Assembly (NCBI GenBank): GCA_050187875.1
Contig: JBFWXB010000016.1
Location: 1 to 64,000, forward strand
Reading direction: 5' to 3'
DNA: 64,000 bases
DNA from: JAFKKS01 sp050187875
GTDB taxonomy: Bacteria > Pseudomonadota > Alphaproteobacteria > Rhizobiales > Xanthobacteraceae
Shown: in pieces, positions 16,727 through 26,296 of the stretch
Layout: every line of letters starts with the position of its first letter
How positions within the stretch are numbered: the first letter of the stretch is position 1
Notes under the pieces: generated by a model
Database searches by the model: none
The model's input: the letters and a program-made list of their open reading frames with translations, nothing else
Told to the model about the DNA's origin: nothing
Translations under genes and position numbers: made by a program

Positions 16727-17584
16727 CTAAGATGACGCGCCGTTGATCTCCAGCAAGACCCATTCAGGCTGTGCCGCGATGCGCAACGGGAGCGCACTGC
16801 AGCCGAGGCCGCTTGTCACATACATGCGCTTCCCATCCTCCTCGATCATCCCATAGGTCCAGCGCAGCGGCGCCCATGAGGCGTTCCGCAGCGGTCCAAA
16901 GCCCGGCAGGCAAATCTGGCCGCCATGGGTATGGCCGGCGAGCATCATGTGCCCGGGACGCATTTCACCGAACCACCAGGGATCATGCGCGAGGACGATG
17001 GCTGGCCGGCGCGGGTCGAGGGCCGCGAGCACCTCGCGGGCCGCCGGGCGGTCGCGGCGCGCGTCGTGCAAGCCGGCTATCGGGAGCGTTGCGCCTTCGA
17101 AACTCACCTCGCAGATCGAATCAAAAAGTACGGTGATCCCCTTGGTTCGCAAGGCGTCAGCAACCTCGTCCGGCCCGTAGTTGCGGTCGTGATTGCCGAG
17201 CACGGCGACCCGCCCGAGCGGTGCATCAAGGCGGCCCAGAATCGCGGCGACGGTTTGCGGCGGCACCCGTCCGCCGCCGAAGGGAATGAGATTGACGTAG
17301 TCGCCGCCGTAGAGGGCGAGGTCGGGCCTGTGGCGTGCCGCCTCCTCGACGATCCGGGCGAGCCTTGCAACGTCGCCGCTGTGCGAGCCGACGTGAAAAT
17401 CGGAGAGATAGGCGACCCGCAGCGGCCGGCTCCATCGCGGCCAGCCCGCAAGCGTCAGCACAAGGCGGCGAACGGCATGCGATTGCGCATGGGCAAAGGG
17501 GGTGAGGATGCCCTTACGTCCTTCCGGGTCGCGGAACGGCGGCCGCGTCATCGCCCGGAACAGGCGATCGCGCCAAGCGCTCAT
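16727..17584 (-). CDS. Metallophosphoesterase (YkuE/YaeI-like)
   Basis: A 285-residue calcineurin-like phosphoesterase. Metal-binding motifs are seen in order: SDFHVGSH (Asp62, His64), LYGGDYVN (93-98), LGNHDRNYG (GNHD at 130-133), VLAHDPW and LAGHTHGGQICLPGFG. The last is characteristic of the YaeI/YkuE type, which acts on UDP-diacylglucosamine or related membrane lipids in some species. The substrate here is not known. There is no clear signal peptide or membrane segment, although residues 39-48 are moderately hydrophobic. The start overlaps the stop of the upstream MFS gene (ATGA), implying coupling. Much longer open frames through this region are out-of-frame extensions into the MFS gene and were not used. 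Confidence 0.88.
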   Translation of the reverse strand: MSAWRDRLFRAMTRPPFRDPEGRKGILTPFAHAQSHAVRRLVLTLAGWPRWSRPLRVAYLSDFHVGSHSGDVARLARIVEEAARHRPDLALYGGDYVNLIPFGGGRVPPQTVAAILGRLDAPLGRVAVLGNHDRNYGPDEVADALRTKGITVLFDSICEVSFEGATLPIAGLHDARRDRPAAREVLAALDPRRPAIVLAHDPWWFGEMRPGHMMLAGHTHGGQICLPGFGPLRNASWAPLRWTYGMIEEDGKRMYVTSGLGCSALPLRIAAQPEWVLLEINGASS

Positions 17585-18756
17585 GCGACGGCCGGGCGCG
17601 GCTGCCGGTAGATCACGAACGGCATGACCATCAGCGGCACAATCGCCATGCCGATCGGCACAAACGCCGCCCGCACAGCGCCGGTGACGTCCCAGGCGGC
17701 GCCGCCGATGATCGAGACGATCACCGCGGTGGCGTAGCCAACAATGAACATGCCCGCCGAGACGCGCGCGACATCTTCCCGCTCGCAGAAGATGACCGGC
17801 AATGTGAGAACCAACGTCAACGCGGCGGCCAAGGACCCGCCGAGCAATGCTGCGTATGCCGTGGTCCAGTGGCTTGCCGTGGTCGCCATGCCGATCAAAG
17901 CAGCCATCGCTATGACGCCGATGACCGGAAGCGCCCAGACCTGGCGCGCCATCCGGCCCGCGAAGAACAGCAGCAGGACCGAGACCGGCAGCTGCCCGGC
18001 ATTGAGCGCGGTGAGCACCTCGCCGATGAGGTCGGCGCGGCCGGCGGCGTCGAGATAGCTCGGGACGAAGGCGTTGCTGCCGAAATAAGTCGCGGTCGCA
18101 CCGATGAAGGTGCAACCGAACAGCCAAACCTGCTTGCCGCGCCAATCCGGCGACCAATGCGCCGTCGCGGTCGGACCCGTCCCCTTGTCCGCGCGGCGGC
18201 CCGTGAGCAGGAGCGACAGCGCGGCAATGGCGAAGAGCGGCAGGCTCCAGAACGCAAGCGCAAGCCGCCAGCTTTCCCCAACCAGCGGCAGGACGAACGT
18301 GATGGTCAAAGCAACGGGAAGGATTTCGCCGACCAAAAGCCCGTTGGTGTAGAGCGCGGTCGCAAAACCGGCGTGTTCAGGCATCCAGCGCCGCACGGCC
18401 GCGGGCAGCGCGACCTGCATCATCGCGATCCCCGCCCCCATCACCACCGTTGCGGCAAATAGCGCGACCACATGCAGCACGGCGCCGCGCAAGGCGGCGC
18501 CCGCCGCGCCAATGAGAAGCCCAGCGACCAACGTTGTCACGACGCCGAAGCGGCTGACCACCAGCGATCCTGGAAGCGCGAACGCGGCGAAGACGATCAC
18601 CGGCAACGCGGAGAGGAGACCCACCTCGGTGCCTGACAGCGACAGGTCGGTGCGGATCGAGGTGATAACCGGCGGGATCGAGAGAATCGTCAGCCGCAGC
18701 GCGACGCCGCACAGCCACAGGAGCGTGAACAGGCGAAGGGGCACACGGGGCGGCAT
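17581..18756 (-). CDS. MFS transporter, CynX/NimT-like
   Basis: A 391-residue, 12-helix major facilitator. Helix-forming stretches are seen from residue 8 (LFTLLWLCGVALRLTILSIPPVI) to the end, with a central hydrophilic loop near residues 185-205. The opening RLTILSIPPVITSIRTDLSLS resembles CynX/NimT-type transporters of cyanate, nitroimidazole or small anions. The substrate is not deducible. It lies 15 bp downstream of valS and overlaps the metallophosphoesterase, so the three may share a transcript. Confidence 0.82.
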   Translation of the reverse strand: MPPRVPLRLFTLLWLCGVALRLTILSIPPVITSIRTDLSLSGTEVGLLSALPVIVFAAFALPGSLVVSRFGVVTTLVAGLLIGAAGAALRGAVLHVVALFAATVVMGAGIAMMQVALPAAVRRWMPEHAGFATALYTNGLLVGEILPVALTITFVLPLVGESWRLALAFWSLPLFAIAALSLLLTGRRADKGTGPTATAHWSPDWRGKQVWLFGCTFIGATATYFGSNAFVPSYLDAAGRADLIGEVLTALNAGQLPVSVLLLFFAGRMARQVWALPVIGVIAMAALIGMATTASHWTTAYAALLGGSLAAALTLVLTLPVIFCEREDVARVSAGMFIVGYATAVIVSIIGGAAWDVTGAVRAAFVPIGMAIVPLMVMPFVIYRQPRPAVA

Positions 18757-18771
18757 GATGTGTGCCCTGCC

Positions 18772-21543
18772 CTAGCTCGCGACCTTCAGTCGCTCCAGGG
18801 CCTCCACGATCTTCTCGTAGCGCGCCTGCGCGTCGGCGCGCTTCTCCCGCTCGCCCTCGATCACGTCTTCAGGCGCGCGCTTGAGGAAATCGTCGTTGCC
18901 GAGCTTGGCGTCGACCCGCGCGATGTCGCTCGCGACCTTCGCCATCTCCTTCTGCAGGCGCCCGCGTTCGGCGTCGAGATCGATCACGCCCGCAAGCGGC
19001 AGCGCGGCGACTTCGCCGCGCACGACGAGCTGCACCGCATTCGGCGGCGCTACGTCGGCAAATCCGATCTCCGACACCCGCGCCAGCCGCTTGATCATGT
19101 CACCCCAGCGCTCAGCCCGCGAACGAGTCTCCGTCGCCGCCGCAACCAGCTGCAAGGGGGTCTGCGCACCGGCCGGGACGTTCATCTCCGCACGCGCTGA
19201 GCGGATCGCCGACACGAGGTCGATGATCCAGCCGATCTCGGCCTCCGCCTCCGCATCCTCCAAGCCATCGAGCGTCGGCCAATCACTGAGGATCAGAAGC
19301 GTGTCGCGTTTGGCGCCGCCTTCGGCCGTCACCGCCCAAAGCTCCTCGGTCACGAACGGCATGAATGGGTGCAGCAGTTTCAAAATTTCGTCGCGCACCC
19401 AGGCGGTCATCGCTCGGGTTTCGTCCTTGGTCGCGCCGTCGGGTCCGAGCAGCACCGGCTTTGCAAGCTCAAGATACCAGTCGCAATAGATGTTCCAGAC
19501 GAAGCGATAGAGCGCGCCCGCGGCCTCGTTGAACTTGAACGCGTCGAGCGCCTCCGTCACGGCGCGCGCGGTCGCGGCGGCTTCGTGGGCGATCCAGCGG
19601 TTGAGCGTCTCGGTCGCGGTTTTCGGGTCGAAGCCCGGTACGGTGACGCATTCGTTCATCTCGGCAAAACGCGCCGCGTTCCAGAGCTTGGTCGTGAAGT
19701 TGCGATAGCCTTCGACACGCGAGGTCGAGAGCTTGATGTCACGGCCTTGCGCCGCCATCGCCGCGAGCGTGAAGCGCAGCGCGTCGGCGCCGTATTGGTC
19801 GATCAGCTCCAGCGGGTCGATGATGTTGCCCTTGGACTTCGACATCTTCGCGCCCTTCTCGTCGCGGACGAGCGCGTGGATGTAGACGGTGCTGAACGGC
19901 TTCTCCTTCATGAAATGGTGGCCCATCATCATCATGCGGGCGACCCAGAAGAAGATGATGTCGAAGCCGGTGACCAGCGTGCTGGTGGGATAGAAGCGCG
20001 CGAGCTCCGGCGTCTCGTCCGGCCAGCCGAGCGTCGAGAACGGCCACAGCGCCGACGAGAACCAGGTGTCGAGCACGTCTTCGTCGCGGGTGAGGAAGCT
20101 CGCGCGGCGGTCCGCATCCTTGGCAATCTTGTCGGCCTCGGGCTTTGTGAGGACGCCGTTGACGACGTAGTAGGCAAGCGCGTCGGCCAGCGCCTCTTCA
20201 TGGCTTTCGGCGACGAACACTTTGTCGTCCGGCCCGTACCAGGCGGGAATCTGGTGACCCCACCAGATCTGGCGCGAGATGCACCAGGGCTGGATGTTCT
20301 CCATCCAGTTGAAGAAAGTCGCTTCCCACTGCTTCGGCACGAAGACGGTTTGCCCGTCGCGCACCGACGCCATCGGCAGGTAGGACATCTCCTTCGCGTC
20401 GACGTACCACTGATCGGTGAGATAGGGCTCGACGACGGCGTTCGATCGATCGCCATGCGGCACCATGTGGACGTGCCGCTCGATCTTCTCGATCAGCCCC
20501 GCCGCCTCCATCCGCTCCACGACGCGCTTGCGCGCATCGAAGCGGTCGTAGCCGTCCAGCGCGAGCGTCATGTCGAGCTCGGCCGACGCGGGAACGTCAT
20601 CGAGGAACGCCTCGTTCTCGCGCAGCGCGAGACGCGCCGAGCGGTCGAAGATGTTGATCAGCGGCAGGTGGTGCCGCCGCCCGACTTCAAAGTCGTTGAA
20701 GTCGTGCGCCGGGGTAATCTTCACCGCGCCGGAACCTTTTTCGGGATCGGAATACTCATCGGCGACGATCGGGATGCGGCGGCCAACAAGCGGCAAGATC
20801 GCATGCTTGCCAACGAAATCGCGGTAGCGCTCGTCGTCGGGATGCACTGCGACCGCCGTGTCACCCAGCATCGTCTCCGGCCGCGTCGTCGCGACCGTGA
20901 TGAAAGTCTCGGGGTCTCCCTCGATCGGATATTTGAAATGCCAGAGGCTTCCCTTCATCTCCACCTGCTGCACTTCGAGGTCGGAGATGGCGGTGAGAAG
21001 CTTCGGGTCCCAATTGACCAGCCGCTTGTCCTTGTAGATGAGCCCGGCTTGGTAAAGCTCGACAAACACCTTCACCACGGCGCGGGAGAGCCCCTCGTCC
21101 ATGGTGAAGCGCTCGCGTGACCAGTCACAGGAGGCGCCGAGCCGCTTGAGCTGGCTGATGATGGTGCCGCCAGACTCCTCCTTCCATTCCCAAACGCGCT
21201 TGATGAAGGCCTCGCGCCCCATCTCGCGGCTGCCGGGCTGCTGACGCTCGCGCAGCTGCCGCTCGACCACCGCTTGGGTGGCGATGCCGGCGTGGTCCAT
21301 GCCCGGCTGCCAAAGGACATCCTTGCCGCGCATGCGCTCGAAGCGAACCAGCACGTCCTGCAGCGTATTGTTGAGCGCGTGCCCCATATGCAGGGAGCCG
21401 GTAACGTTCGGCGGCGGGATGACAATGCAGTACGGCGAAGCGTCCTTGCGCTCCGGCCGGCCGCACCGGAAGGCCTTGGCCTTCTCCCATGCGGCAAAAA
21501 TGCGGCCCTCGACGTCCGCGGGCTGGTAGGTTTTTTCGATCAT
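18772..21543 (-). CDS. valS: Valyl-tRNA synthetase
   Basis: A 923-residue class I synthetase from MIEKTYQPAD; five extra upstream codons are possible but unlikely. The HIGH motif appears as PPPNVTGSLHMGHALNN and the second signature as KMSKSKGNIIDPL. The large editing domain (CP1) lies between them and includes TTRPETMLGDTAVAVHPDD. The C-terminal coiled-coil arm typical of ValRS ends the protein (DLDAERGRLQKEMAKVASDI). It follows popZ with a 90-bp gap. Nothing unusual. Confidence 0.97.
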   Translation of the reverse strand: MIEKTYQPADVEGRIFAAWEKAKAFRCGRPERKDASPYCIVIPPPNVTGSLHMGHALNNTLQDVLVRFERMRGKDVLWQPGMDHAGIATQAVVERQLRERQQPGSREMGREAFIKRVWEWKEESGGTIISQLKRLGASCDWSRERFTMDEGLSRAVVKVFVELYQAGLIYKDKRLVNWDPKLLTAISDLEVQQVEMKGSLWHFKYPIEGDPETFITVATTRPETMLGDTAVAVHPDDERYRDFVGKHAILPLVGRRIPIVADEYSDPEKGSGAVKITPAHDFNDFEVGRRHHLPLINIFDRSARLALRENEAFLDDVPASAELDMTLALDGYDRFDARKRVVERMEAAGLIEKIERHVHMVPHGDRSNAVVEPYLTDQWYVDAKEMSYLPMASVRDGQTVFVPKQWEATFFNWMENIQPWCISRQIWWGHQIPAWYGPDDKVFVAESHEEALADALAYYVVNGVLTKPEADKIAKDADRRASFLTRDEDVLDTWFSSALWPFSTLGWPDETPELARFYPTSTLVTGFDIIFFWVARMMMMGHHFMKEKPFSTVYIHALVRDEKGAKMSKSKGNIIDPLELIDQYGADALRFTLAAMAAQGRDIKLSTSRVEGYRNFTTKLWNAARFAEMNECVTVPGFDPKTATETLNRWIAHEAAATARAVTEALDAFKFNEAAGALYRFVWNIYCDWYLELAKPVLLGPDGATKDETRAMTAWVRDEILKLLHPFMPFVTEELWAVTAEGGAKRDTLLILSDWPTLDGLEDAEAEAEIGWIIDLVSAIRSARAEMNVPAGAQTPLQLVAAATETRSRAERWGDMIKRLARVSEIGFADVAPPNAVQLVVRGEVAALPLAGVIDLDAERGRLQKEMAKVASDIARVDAKLGNDDFLKRAPEDVIEGEREKRADAQARYEKIVEALERLKVAS

Positions 21544-21633
21544 TCCGGCGCTTTCCAAACAGGCGCCGTAAAAAGCCCCTGCCGCTCCCCGCTGTCAATC
21601 AGGGAGAGGGCGGGATAGCCAATGCCGCGCTTT

Positions 21634-22335
21634 TTAGCTTCGGCCGCGGGAGACGCGCTCGATCTCGGCGCGGACCAGCCGTTCGACGATGGTCGGGAGG
21701 TTGTCGTCGAGCCAGGTCTTGAGCATCGGCCGCAACATTTCGCGCACCAGATCCTCGAGCGTGCGCGCATTCTTGACAAGGACCGTATGCGCCAAGGCGC
21801 CAAAGGCGCTTGCAGCCGCCGATGTGGTCTGCTCCGAAAGCAAGGCTTCCGCATCCGCTTCCAGATGCGACCGCGGCGGCCGGTGGGGTTCGGCTTGCGG
21901 CTCGACCTGAGGTTCTGCTTGCGGCACGGCATCATCGGCGAAAACCACATCCGACATGCCGTCGATCTTGCGGAATGCCGGCGCCTCCTCCTCGACCGCT
22001 TCCATCGCTTCCGTCAATTCGAGGACATCGGCCGCGTCGGCGCCGGCCGCGGCCGTCTGCTCCTCGGATGGCGTCGCCGGCGGAGATTGCGGCGCCTCGG
22101 GCTTCGCGTCCGACGGCGTCGCGGTTTCCGTGCCTTCAAAGCCGGCGAGCATCGCGTCGATATCGTTCTGGCTGATCGCCGACGGCTCGGCAGGCGGATG
22201 TGCAGCGCCGTTGGCCGCCGGTGCAGGAGCCGGCTTCGATTCCGACTTCGCGCCCTCATCATCGGCGATGATGCGCCGGATGGATGCCAGGATTTCCTCC
22301 ATGGAAGGCTCTTGCGCCTTCGCCGCCTGACTCAT
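21634..22335 (-). CDS. popZ: PopZ-like polar organising protein (DUF2497)
   Basis: About 233 residues from MSQAAKAQ. An in-frame start 24 codons upstream (22407) would add a basic stretch not seen in the family. The protein has the short N-terminal helix SMEEILASIRRIIADDEG, a long Pro/Glu/Ala-rich acidic disordered linker, and C-terminal helices LEDLVREMLRPMLKTWLDDN and LPTIVERLVRAEIERVSRG that drive oligomerisation in PopZ. PopZ forms pole-localised condensates that anchor the ParB-origin complex and recruit regulators in Caulobacter and relatives. Its place between tolC and valS is the usual one in the order. Confidence 0.88.
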   Translation of the reverse strand: MSQAAKAQEPSMEEILASIRRIIADDEGAKSESKPAPAPAANGAAHPPAEPSAISQNDIDAMLAGFEGTETATPSDAKPEAPQSPPATPSEEQTAAAGADAADVLELTEAMEAVEEEAPAFRKIDGMSDVVFADDAVPQAEPQVEPQAEPHRPPRSHLEADAEALLSEQTTSAAASAFGALAHTVLVKNARTLEDLVREMLRPMLKTWLDDNLPTIVERLVRAEIERVSRGRS

Positions 22336-22499
22336 GGCTACTTCCCCGCGCCGCGTCCGACTGTGGACTCCCCACCGAATCACCCGAAACGCTGCGATAC
22401 TCGCCAAGTACGAATGCGCGCGTGGCCTGTCAAAGGTTCATCGCGCGAAGCGGCCGCGAAACGGCGTTACGATCCACAACGTGTTGCAGATGCGTCGCC

Positions 22500-23933
22500 T
22501 CACCGGCCATCAGGTGTGCGCAGGCCATCCCAAGCGTCACGCACCTGATGATAGTGGATGCGCGAGTCGTAAAGCGGCACGCCAAGCTTGAGCACTTGCG
22601 GTGAGAGCCGACCGGTCGCCGACAAGAGCGTGTAGGAGTTGACGACGCGATCGCGCTGCGCCGTCACCAAAGTCACACGCGCATTCACCAATTCCTGCTG
22701 GGCATTGAGGACGTCGAGGGTCGTGCGCTGCCCGACGCGAGCTTCTTCGCGCACGCCGTTGAGGGCGATTTCCGCCGCCGTCACCTGCGCCTGCGCCGCC
22801 TGGATCTGCGCCCGCGCGGCTTCGAGCTGGCCCCAGGCCTGCACCACGGTGGCGCGCACGGTGTCGCGCTGGAGCTCAAGATTGAGACGCTGCTGGCCGA
22901 GCGTCTCCTTCGACTGGCGGATCAACGAATATTCGGTGCCGCCCTGGTAGATCGGAATGGAGAGCTGTGCCACGGCGGATGCCGAAAGCGTGCTCTGGAT
23001 GATGGGCGAGCTGTCGTATTGTTGCGAGATGTTCCCCTGCACGGTCAGCGTCGGGTAAAGCGCGCCCTCGCTGATCTTCACCTGCAGCAGCGCGACATCG
23101 ATGCCATAGGTCGCGCTGGTCACGGACGGGTTCTCGACGATGCCGCGCGCAACCGCCGCGGCCACGGTGCGCGGTGAGAGCCTATCGACCGGCTGGCCGG
23201 GCGTGAGCTTCGTCGGCTCGACGCCGATCACGCGGCGATAGGCGGCGCGCGACGCGGACAGGTTTGCTTCCGCCGCCAATGACGACGAACGCGCAGCGGC
23301 AAGCCGCGATTCGGCTTGCGCGACGTCGGTTCGCGTCACCTCGCCGACATTGAAGCGATCGCGCGTCTGGCGCAGCTGCTCCTCGAGGACTTCGACGTTG
23401 CGCCGCTGCAGCTCCAGGATCGCGGTGTCGCGCAAGACGTTCATGTAGGCGGTCGCTGCGTCGAGCATCACCTGCTGCTCGAGCACGCGCAAAGCTTCGC
23501 GTCCGGCCAAGACCTGCCCTTCGGCGGCGCGTGTGCGATTGGCGGTGCGGAAGCCGTTGAAGATCGTCTGCGTGCCGGTGATGCCGGCGCCGCGCGGAAT
23601 CGTCGTGCCGACGGCCCGGCCCGACGAGGTGGTGCTGTCGTAATACTGGGCGCCGATATTCGCCGTCGCACTGAATTGCGGACGGTAACCGGACAGTGCC
23701 TGCGGCACGTTCTCGTCGGTCGCGCGCTGGCGCGCCCGCTCGGCATTGAGCTGAGGATTATTCTGATACGCCTGCGCGAGCGCCGAGTTCAGGGTCTCGG
23801 CGCGGGCGGCGTGAAGCGGCACGAGGCCGGCTAGCGCCACGGCCACCATGAGCGCGCGCGGCCTTGCAAATCCCGACCCCCTCGTCATTCGCATTCCAAA
23901 TAGCCTTCCCAGTATCGACGCAAACCCGGGCAA
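22500..23933 (-). CDS. tolC: TolC-family outer membrane channel
   Basis: A 477-residue outer-membrane efflux protein. The signal peptide is ALMVAVALAGLVPLHAARAE (cleavage near residue 45; the real start may be MRMTRG at residue 14). Two OEP repeats follow, beginning ETLNSALAQAYQNNPQLNAERA and, in the second half, LYPTLTVQGNISQQYDSS. Long Ala/Gln-rich alpha-barrel helices include AARAQIQAAQAQVTAAEIAL. It provides the exit duct for type I secretion and RND pumps, possibly including the pump encoded at 7.8-12.1 kb. It is followed by popZ after a 164-bp gap. The 213 bp upstream, to the methyltransferase stop, show no feature I can name. Confidence 0.93.
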   Translation of the reverse strand: MPGFASILGRLFGMRMTRGSGFARPRALMVAVALAGLVPLHAARAETLNSALAQAYQNNPQLNAERARQRATDENVPQALSGYRPQFSATANIGAQYYDSTTSSGRAVGTTIPRGAGITGTQTIFNGFRTANRTRAAEGQVLAGREALRVLEQQVMLDAATAYMNVLRDTAILELQRRNVEVLEEQLRQTRDRFNVGEVTRTDVAQAESRLAAARSSSLAAEANLSASRAAYRRVIGVEPTKLTPGQPVDRLSPRTVAAAVARGIVENPSVTSATYGIDVALLQVKISEGALYPTLTVQGNISQQYDSSPIIQSTLSASAVAQLSIPIYQGGTEYSLIRQSKETLGQQRLNLELQRDTVRATVVQAWGQLEAARAQIQAAQAQVTAAEIALNGVREEARVGQRTTLDVLNAQQELVNARVTLVTAQRDRVVNSYTLLSATGRLSPQVLKLGVPLYDSRIHYHQVRDAWDGLRTPDGR

Positions 23934-24146
23934 ACTTCTTGCGGCAGCTTGTTACCGCCTGACATTAACGAATTTTGCACCATACGCACGGATCGCCGCT
24001 TACCGTCCGGAAACGCCGATCCCCAGACTCACCGGCGAGCATATCAGCAGTCAGCCCGATGGCGCCCTGCGATAAAGGGAAGCTTGTGCAAAAGACACCA
24101 GCTGGCGCGTTCGCGCCACACCCAGCCCTAAGCTCCTATCAGCGGA

Positions 24147-24818
24147 TCAGAAAACGAACGCGCGGGGCTTCGCGAAGCCGGGCAGCGCGGTCGCCGAGGC
24201 ATCGAAGATCGGGCGGCCGCTAAACGCGTCCGCGGTGCGATAGTAAAGCATCGCCTTGCCCACTGGGCCGCTTTGCTGCACGCAGACAAGACGCCCCCGT
24301 TCGGAAAGCTGCTCTCTCAGCGTCGAGGGAATGTCCTCAATGCTGCCTTCGATCAGGATGACCGCGTAGGGCCCCCCCTTGGCGAAGCCGCCCGCCAGCG
24401 GGCCCGTTTCGACCGCGACCTCGGCAATCCCGAGGCCCGACAATGTCGCGCGCGCGATGCGTGCGAGGGAGTCGTTGTCTTCCAAACCCACGACAGAGGC
24501 TCCGAGCCGCGCCAGCAGCGCGGCGGAGTAGCCGGTCCCGCAGCCGACAACAAGCGCGCGATCCCCCTCCCTCACATCGGCCGCCTGCACGAGTTTCGCG
24601 AGCACCATCGGCTTGAGCAGGCAGCGCGAAGCAACGCCCGGCCGCGCATCGGTCAAGGGAAGGTCGAGATCGAGATAGGCCAGGGCCGCCTTGCCGTCGG
24701 GGGCGAAGCGCTCCCGCGGGATCTCCAGCATGGCCGTTATGATCGCGGGGTCGGTGACGTCGCTGGTGCGAACCTGGCCATCGACCATCATCCGCCGCGC
24801 CTGTGCGAAATCGAGCAT
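24147..24818 (-). CDS. Protein-L-isoaspartate O-methyltransferase-like protein (divergent)
   Basis: A 223-residue Rossmann-fold, SAM-dependent methyltransferase of the PCMT family, from MLDFAQARRMMVDGQVRTSD; an AGGA lies nine bases before this ATG. The SAM-binding loop ALVVGCGTGYSAALLARLG is intact. Two PIMT signatures are altered. The segment that normally reads like ISQP before the SAM loop is RCLLKP here, and the PYDAI-type motif is PYAVILIEGSIEDIP. This is the tolC-adjacent PCMT-like protein of alphaproteobacteria. Activity on isoaspartyl residues is doubtful, so the product name should be read as a family name. It lies downstream of eno with a 76-bp gap. Confidence 0.75.
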   Translation of the reverse strand: MLDFAQARRMMVDGQVRTSDVTDPAIITAMLEIPRERFAPDGKAALAYLDLDLPLTDARPGVASRCLLKPMVLAKLVQAADVREGDRALVVGCGTGYSAALLARLGASVVGLEDNDSLARIARATLSGLGIAEVAVETGPLAGGFAKGGPYAVILIEGSIEDIPSTLREQLSERGRLVCVQQSGPVGKAMLYYRTADAFSGRPIFDASATALPGFAKPRAFVF

Positions 24819-24894
24819 CGCAGTCCTGGAAAGCTTCAAATCAGCCCGGCGGTTGTGCGGTACGGTTCGAAAAAAGGCAAGCGGCGCGCGCCGC

Positions 24895-26184
24895 TCAGTT
24901 GCGCGCTGCGTGCTTGATGGCGCTGCGTCCCGCGAATTTCGCCTGCGGCCCGAGCTCCTCCTCGATACGCAGGAGTTGGTTGTACTTCGCCGTGCGATCG
25001 GAGCGCGCCAGCGAGCCGGTCTTGATCTGCCCGCAATTGGTCGCGACCGCGAGGTCGGCGATGGTGGAATCCTCCGTCTCGCCGGAGCGATGCGACATCA
25101 CGGCGGTGTAGGCCGCCTTGTGCGCCATCTCGACCGCCGCAAGCGTTTCGGTCAGCGAGCCGATCTGGTTGACCTTCACCAGGATCGAGTTCGCGATGCC
25201 GCGCTTGATGCCGTCGGCAAAGCGCGTGACGTTGGTCACGAAGAGGTCGTCCCCGACCAGCTGACACTTCTGTCCGACCGCGTCGGTCAGCGCCTTCCAG
25301 CCGTCGAAGTCGTCCTCTGCCATCCCGTCTTCGATGGAGACGATCGGGTAGCGCCCGACGAGATCGGCGAGATATTTCGCCTGCGCCGCGCCGTCGCGCT
25401 TTTTGCCTTCGCCCTCATAGTCGTAGACGCCGCCCTTGAAGAATTCGGTCGCGGCGCAGTCAAGCGCGAGCACGATGTCCTCGCCCGGCTTGTAGCCGGC
25501 CTTCTCGATCGACTTCATGACGAAGCCAAGGGCATCGTCAGCCGAGGCAAGGTTCGGTGCGAAGCCGCCTTCGTCGCCGACATTGGTGTTATGTCCGGCG
25601 TCGGCCAGTCCCCTCTTCAAAGTGTGGAAGACCTCCGAGCCCATGCGCAGGCACTCGGCGAAATTCGCCGCGCCGACCGGCATGATCATGAATTCCTGGA
25701 AGTCGATCAGATTGTCGGCATGGGCGCCGCCGTTGACGATGTTCATCATCGGCACGGGGAGAAGCCGCGCGGCGACGCCGCCGACATAGCGATAGAGCGG
25801 CAGGTTGGTGGCGATCGCGGCGGCTTTCGCCGCGGCGAGCGAGACGCCGAGAATGGCATTGGCACCGAGCCGGCTCTTATTCGGCGTGCCGTCGAGGGCG
25901 ATCATCGTCTCGTCGAGCTTGACCTGCGCCTCCGCGTCCATGCCGCCGAGCGCGTCGAAGATCTCGCCGTTGACGGCGTCGAGCGCCTTCTGCACGCCCT
26001 TGCCGAGGTAGCGCGTCTTGTCGCCGTCGCGCAGTTCCACCGCCTCGTGCTTGCCGGTCGAGGCGCCGGACGGCACCGCGGCGCGACCGAGCGTGCCGTC
26101 CTCCAGAACGATGTCGACCTCGACGGTCGGGTTACCGCGGCTGTCAAGGATTTGGCGGCCGATGATGTCGACGATAGCAGTCAT
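24895..26184 (-). CDS. eno: Enolase
   Basis: A 429-residue phosphopyruvate hydratase of glycolysis that interconverts 2-phosphoglycerate and phosphoenolpyruvate. Visible signatures are SRGNPTVEVDIVLEDG near the start, GASTGKHEAVELRDGD, GGAHADNLIDFQEFMIMPVG with the substrate loop, DDLFVTN carrying a metal Asp, and SHRSGETEDSTIADLAV with IKTGSLARSDR near the end. Length is standard. It is divergent from queF, with 112 bp between the two starts. Confidence 0.97.
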   Translation of the reverse strand: MTAIVDIIGRQILDSRGNPTVEVDIVLEDGTLGRAAVPSGASTGKHEAVELRDGDKTRYLGKGVQKALDAVNGEIFDALGGMDAEAQVKLDETMIALDGTPNKSRLGANAILGVSLAAAKAAAIATNLPLYRYVGGVAARLLPVPMMNIVNGGAHADNLIDFQEFMIMPVGAANFAECLRMGSEVFHTLKRGLADAGHNTNVGDEGGFAPNLASADDALGFVMKSIEKAGYKPGEDIVLALDCAATEFFKGGVYDYEGEGKKRDGAAQAKYLADLVGRYPIVSIEDGMAEDDFDGWKALTDAVGQKCQLVGDDLFVTNVTRFADGIKRGIANSILVKVNQIGSLTETLAAVEMAHKAAYTAVMSHRSGETEDSTIADLAVATNCGQIKTGSLARSDRTAKYNQLLRIEEELGPQAKFAGRSAIKHAARN

Positions 26185-26296
26185 GGGACTCCGGCGGCGT
26201 TGCTTTGGGGAGATTGCATGGGAGACCGGCCGCTTCTACAGGATGCCCGCGCCGCGGCAAAGGCCGCATGCATGCCGCTTGCGTATCGGAGGTTCC

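Noticed and set aside
16727..18157. A 476-codon minus-strand frame for the metallophosphoesterase
   Set aside because: Its first 190 codons run out of frame through the MFS gene. The ATG at 17584 overlaps the MFS stop and begins a normal-length enzyme.
21569..21636. Inverted TAAAAAGC/GCTTTTTA between popZ and valS as a terminator
   Set aside because: The arms are 8 bases but 52 bases apart and include the popZ stop; the geometry does not suit an intrinsic terminator.
26185..26296. Possible preQ1 riboswitch in the queF leader
   Set aside because: The short leader has no match to the conserved preQ1-I blocks that I can see.
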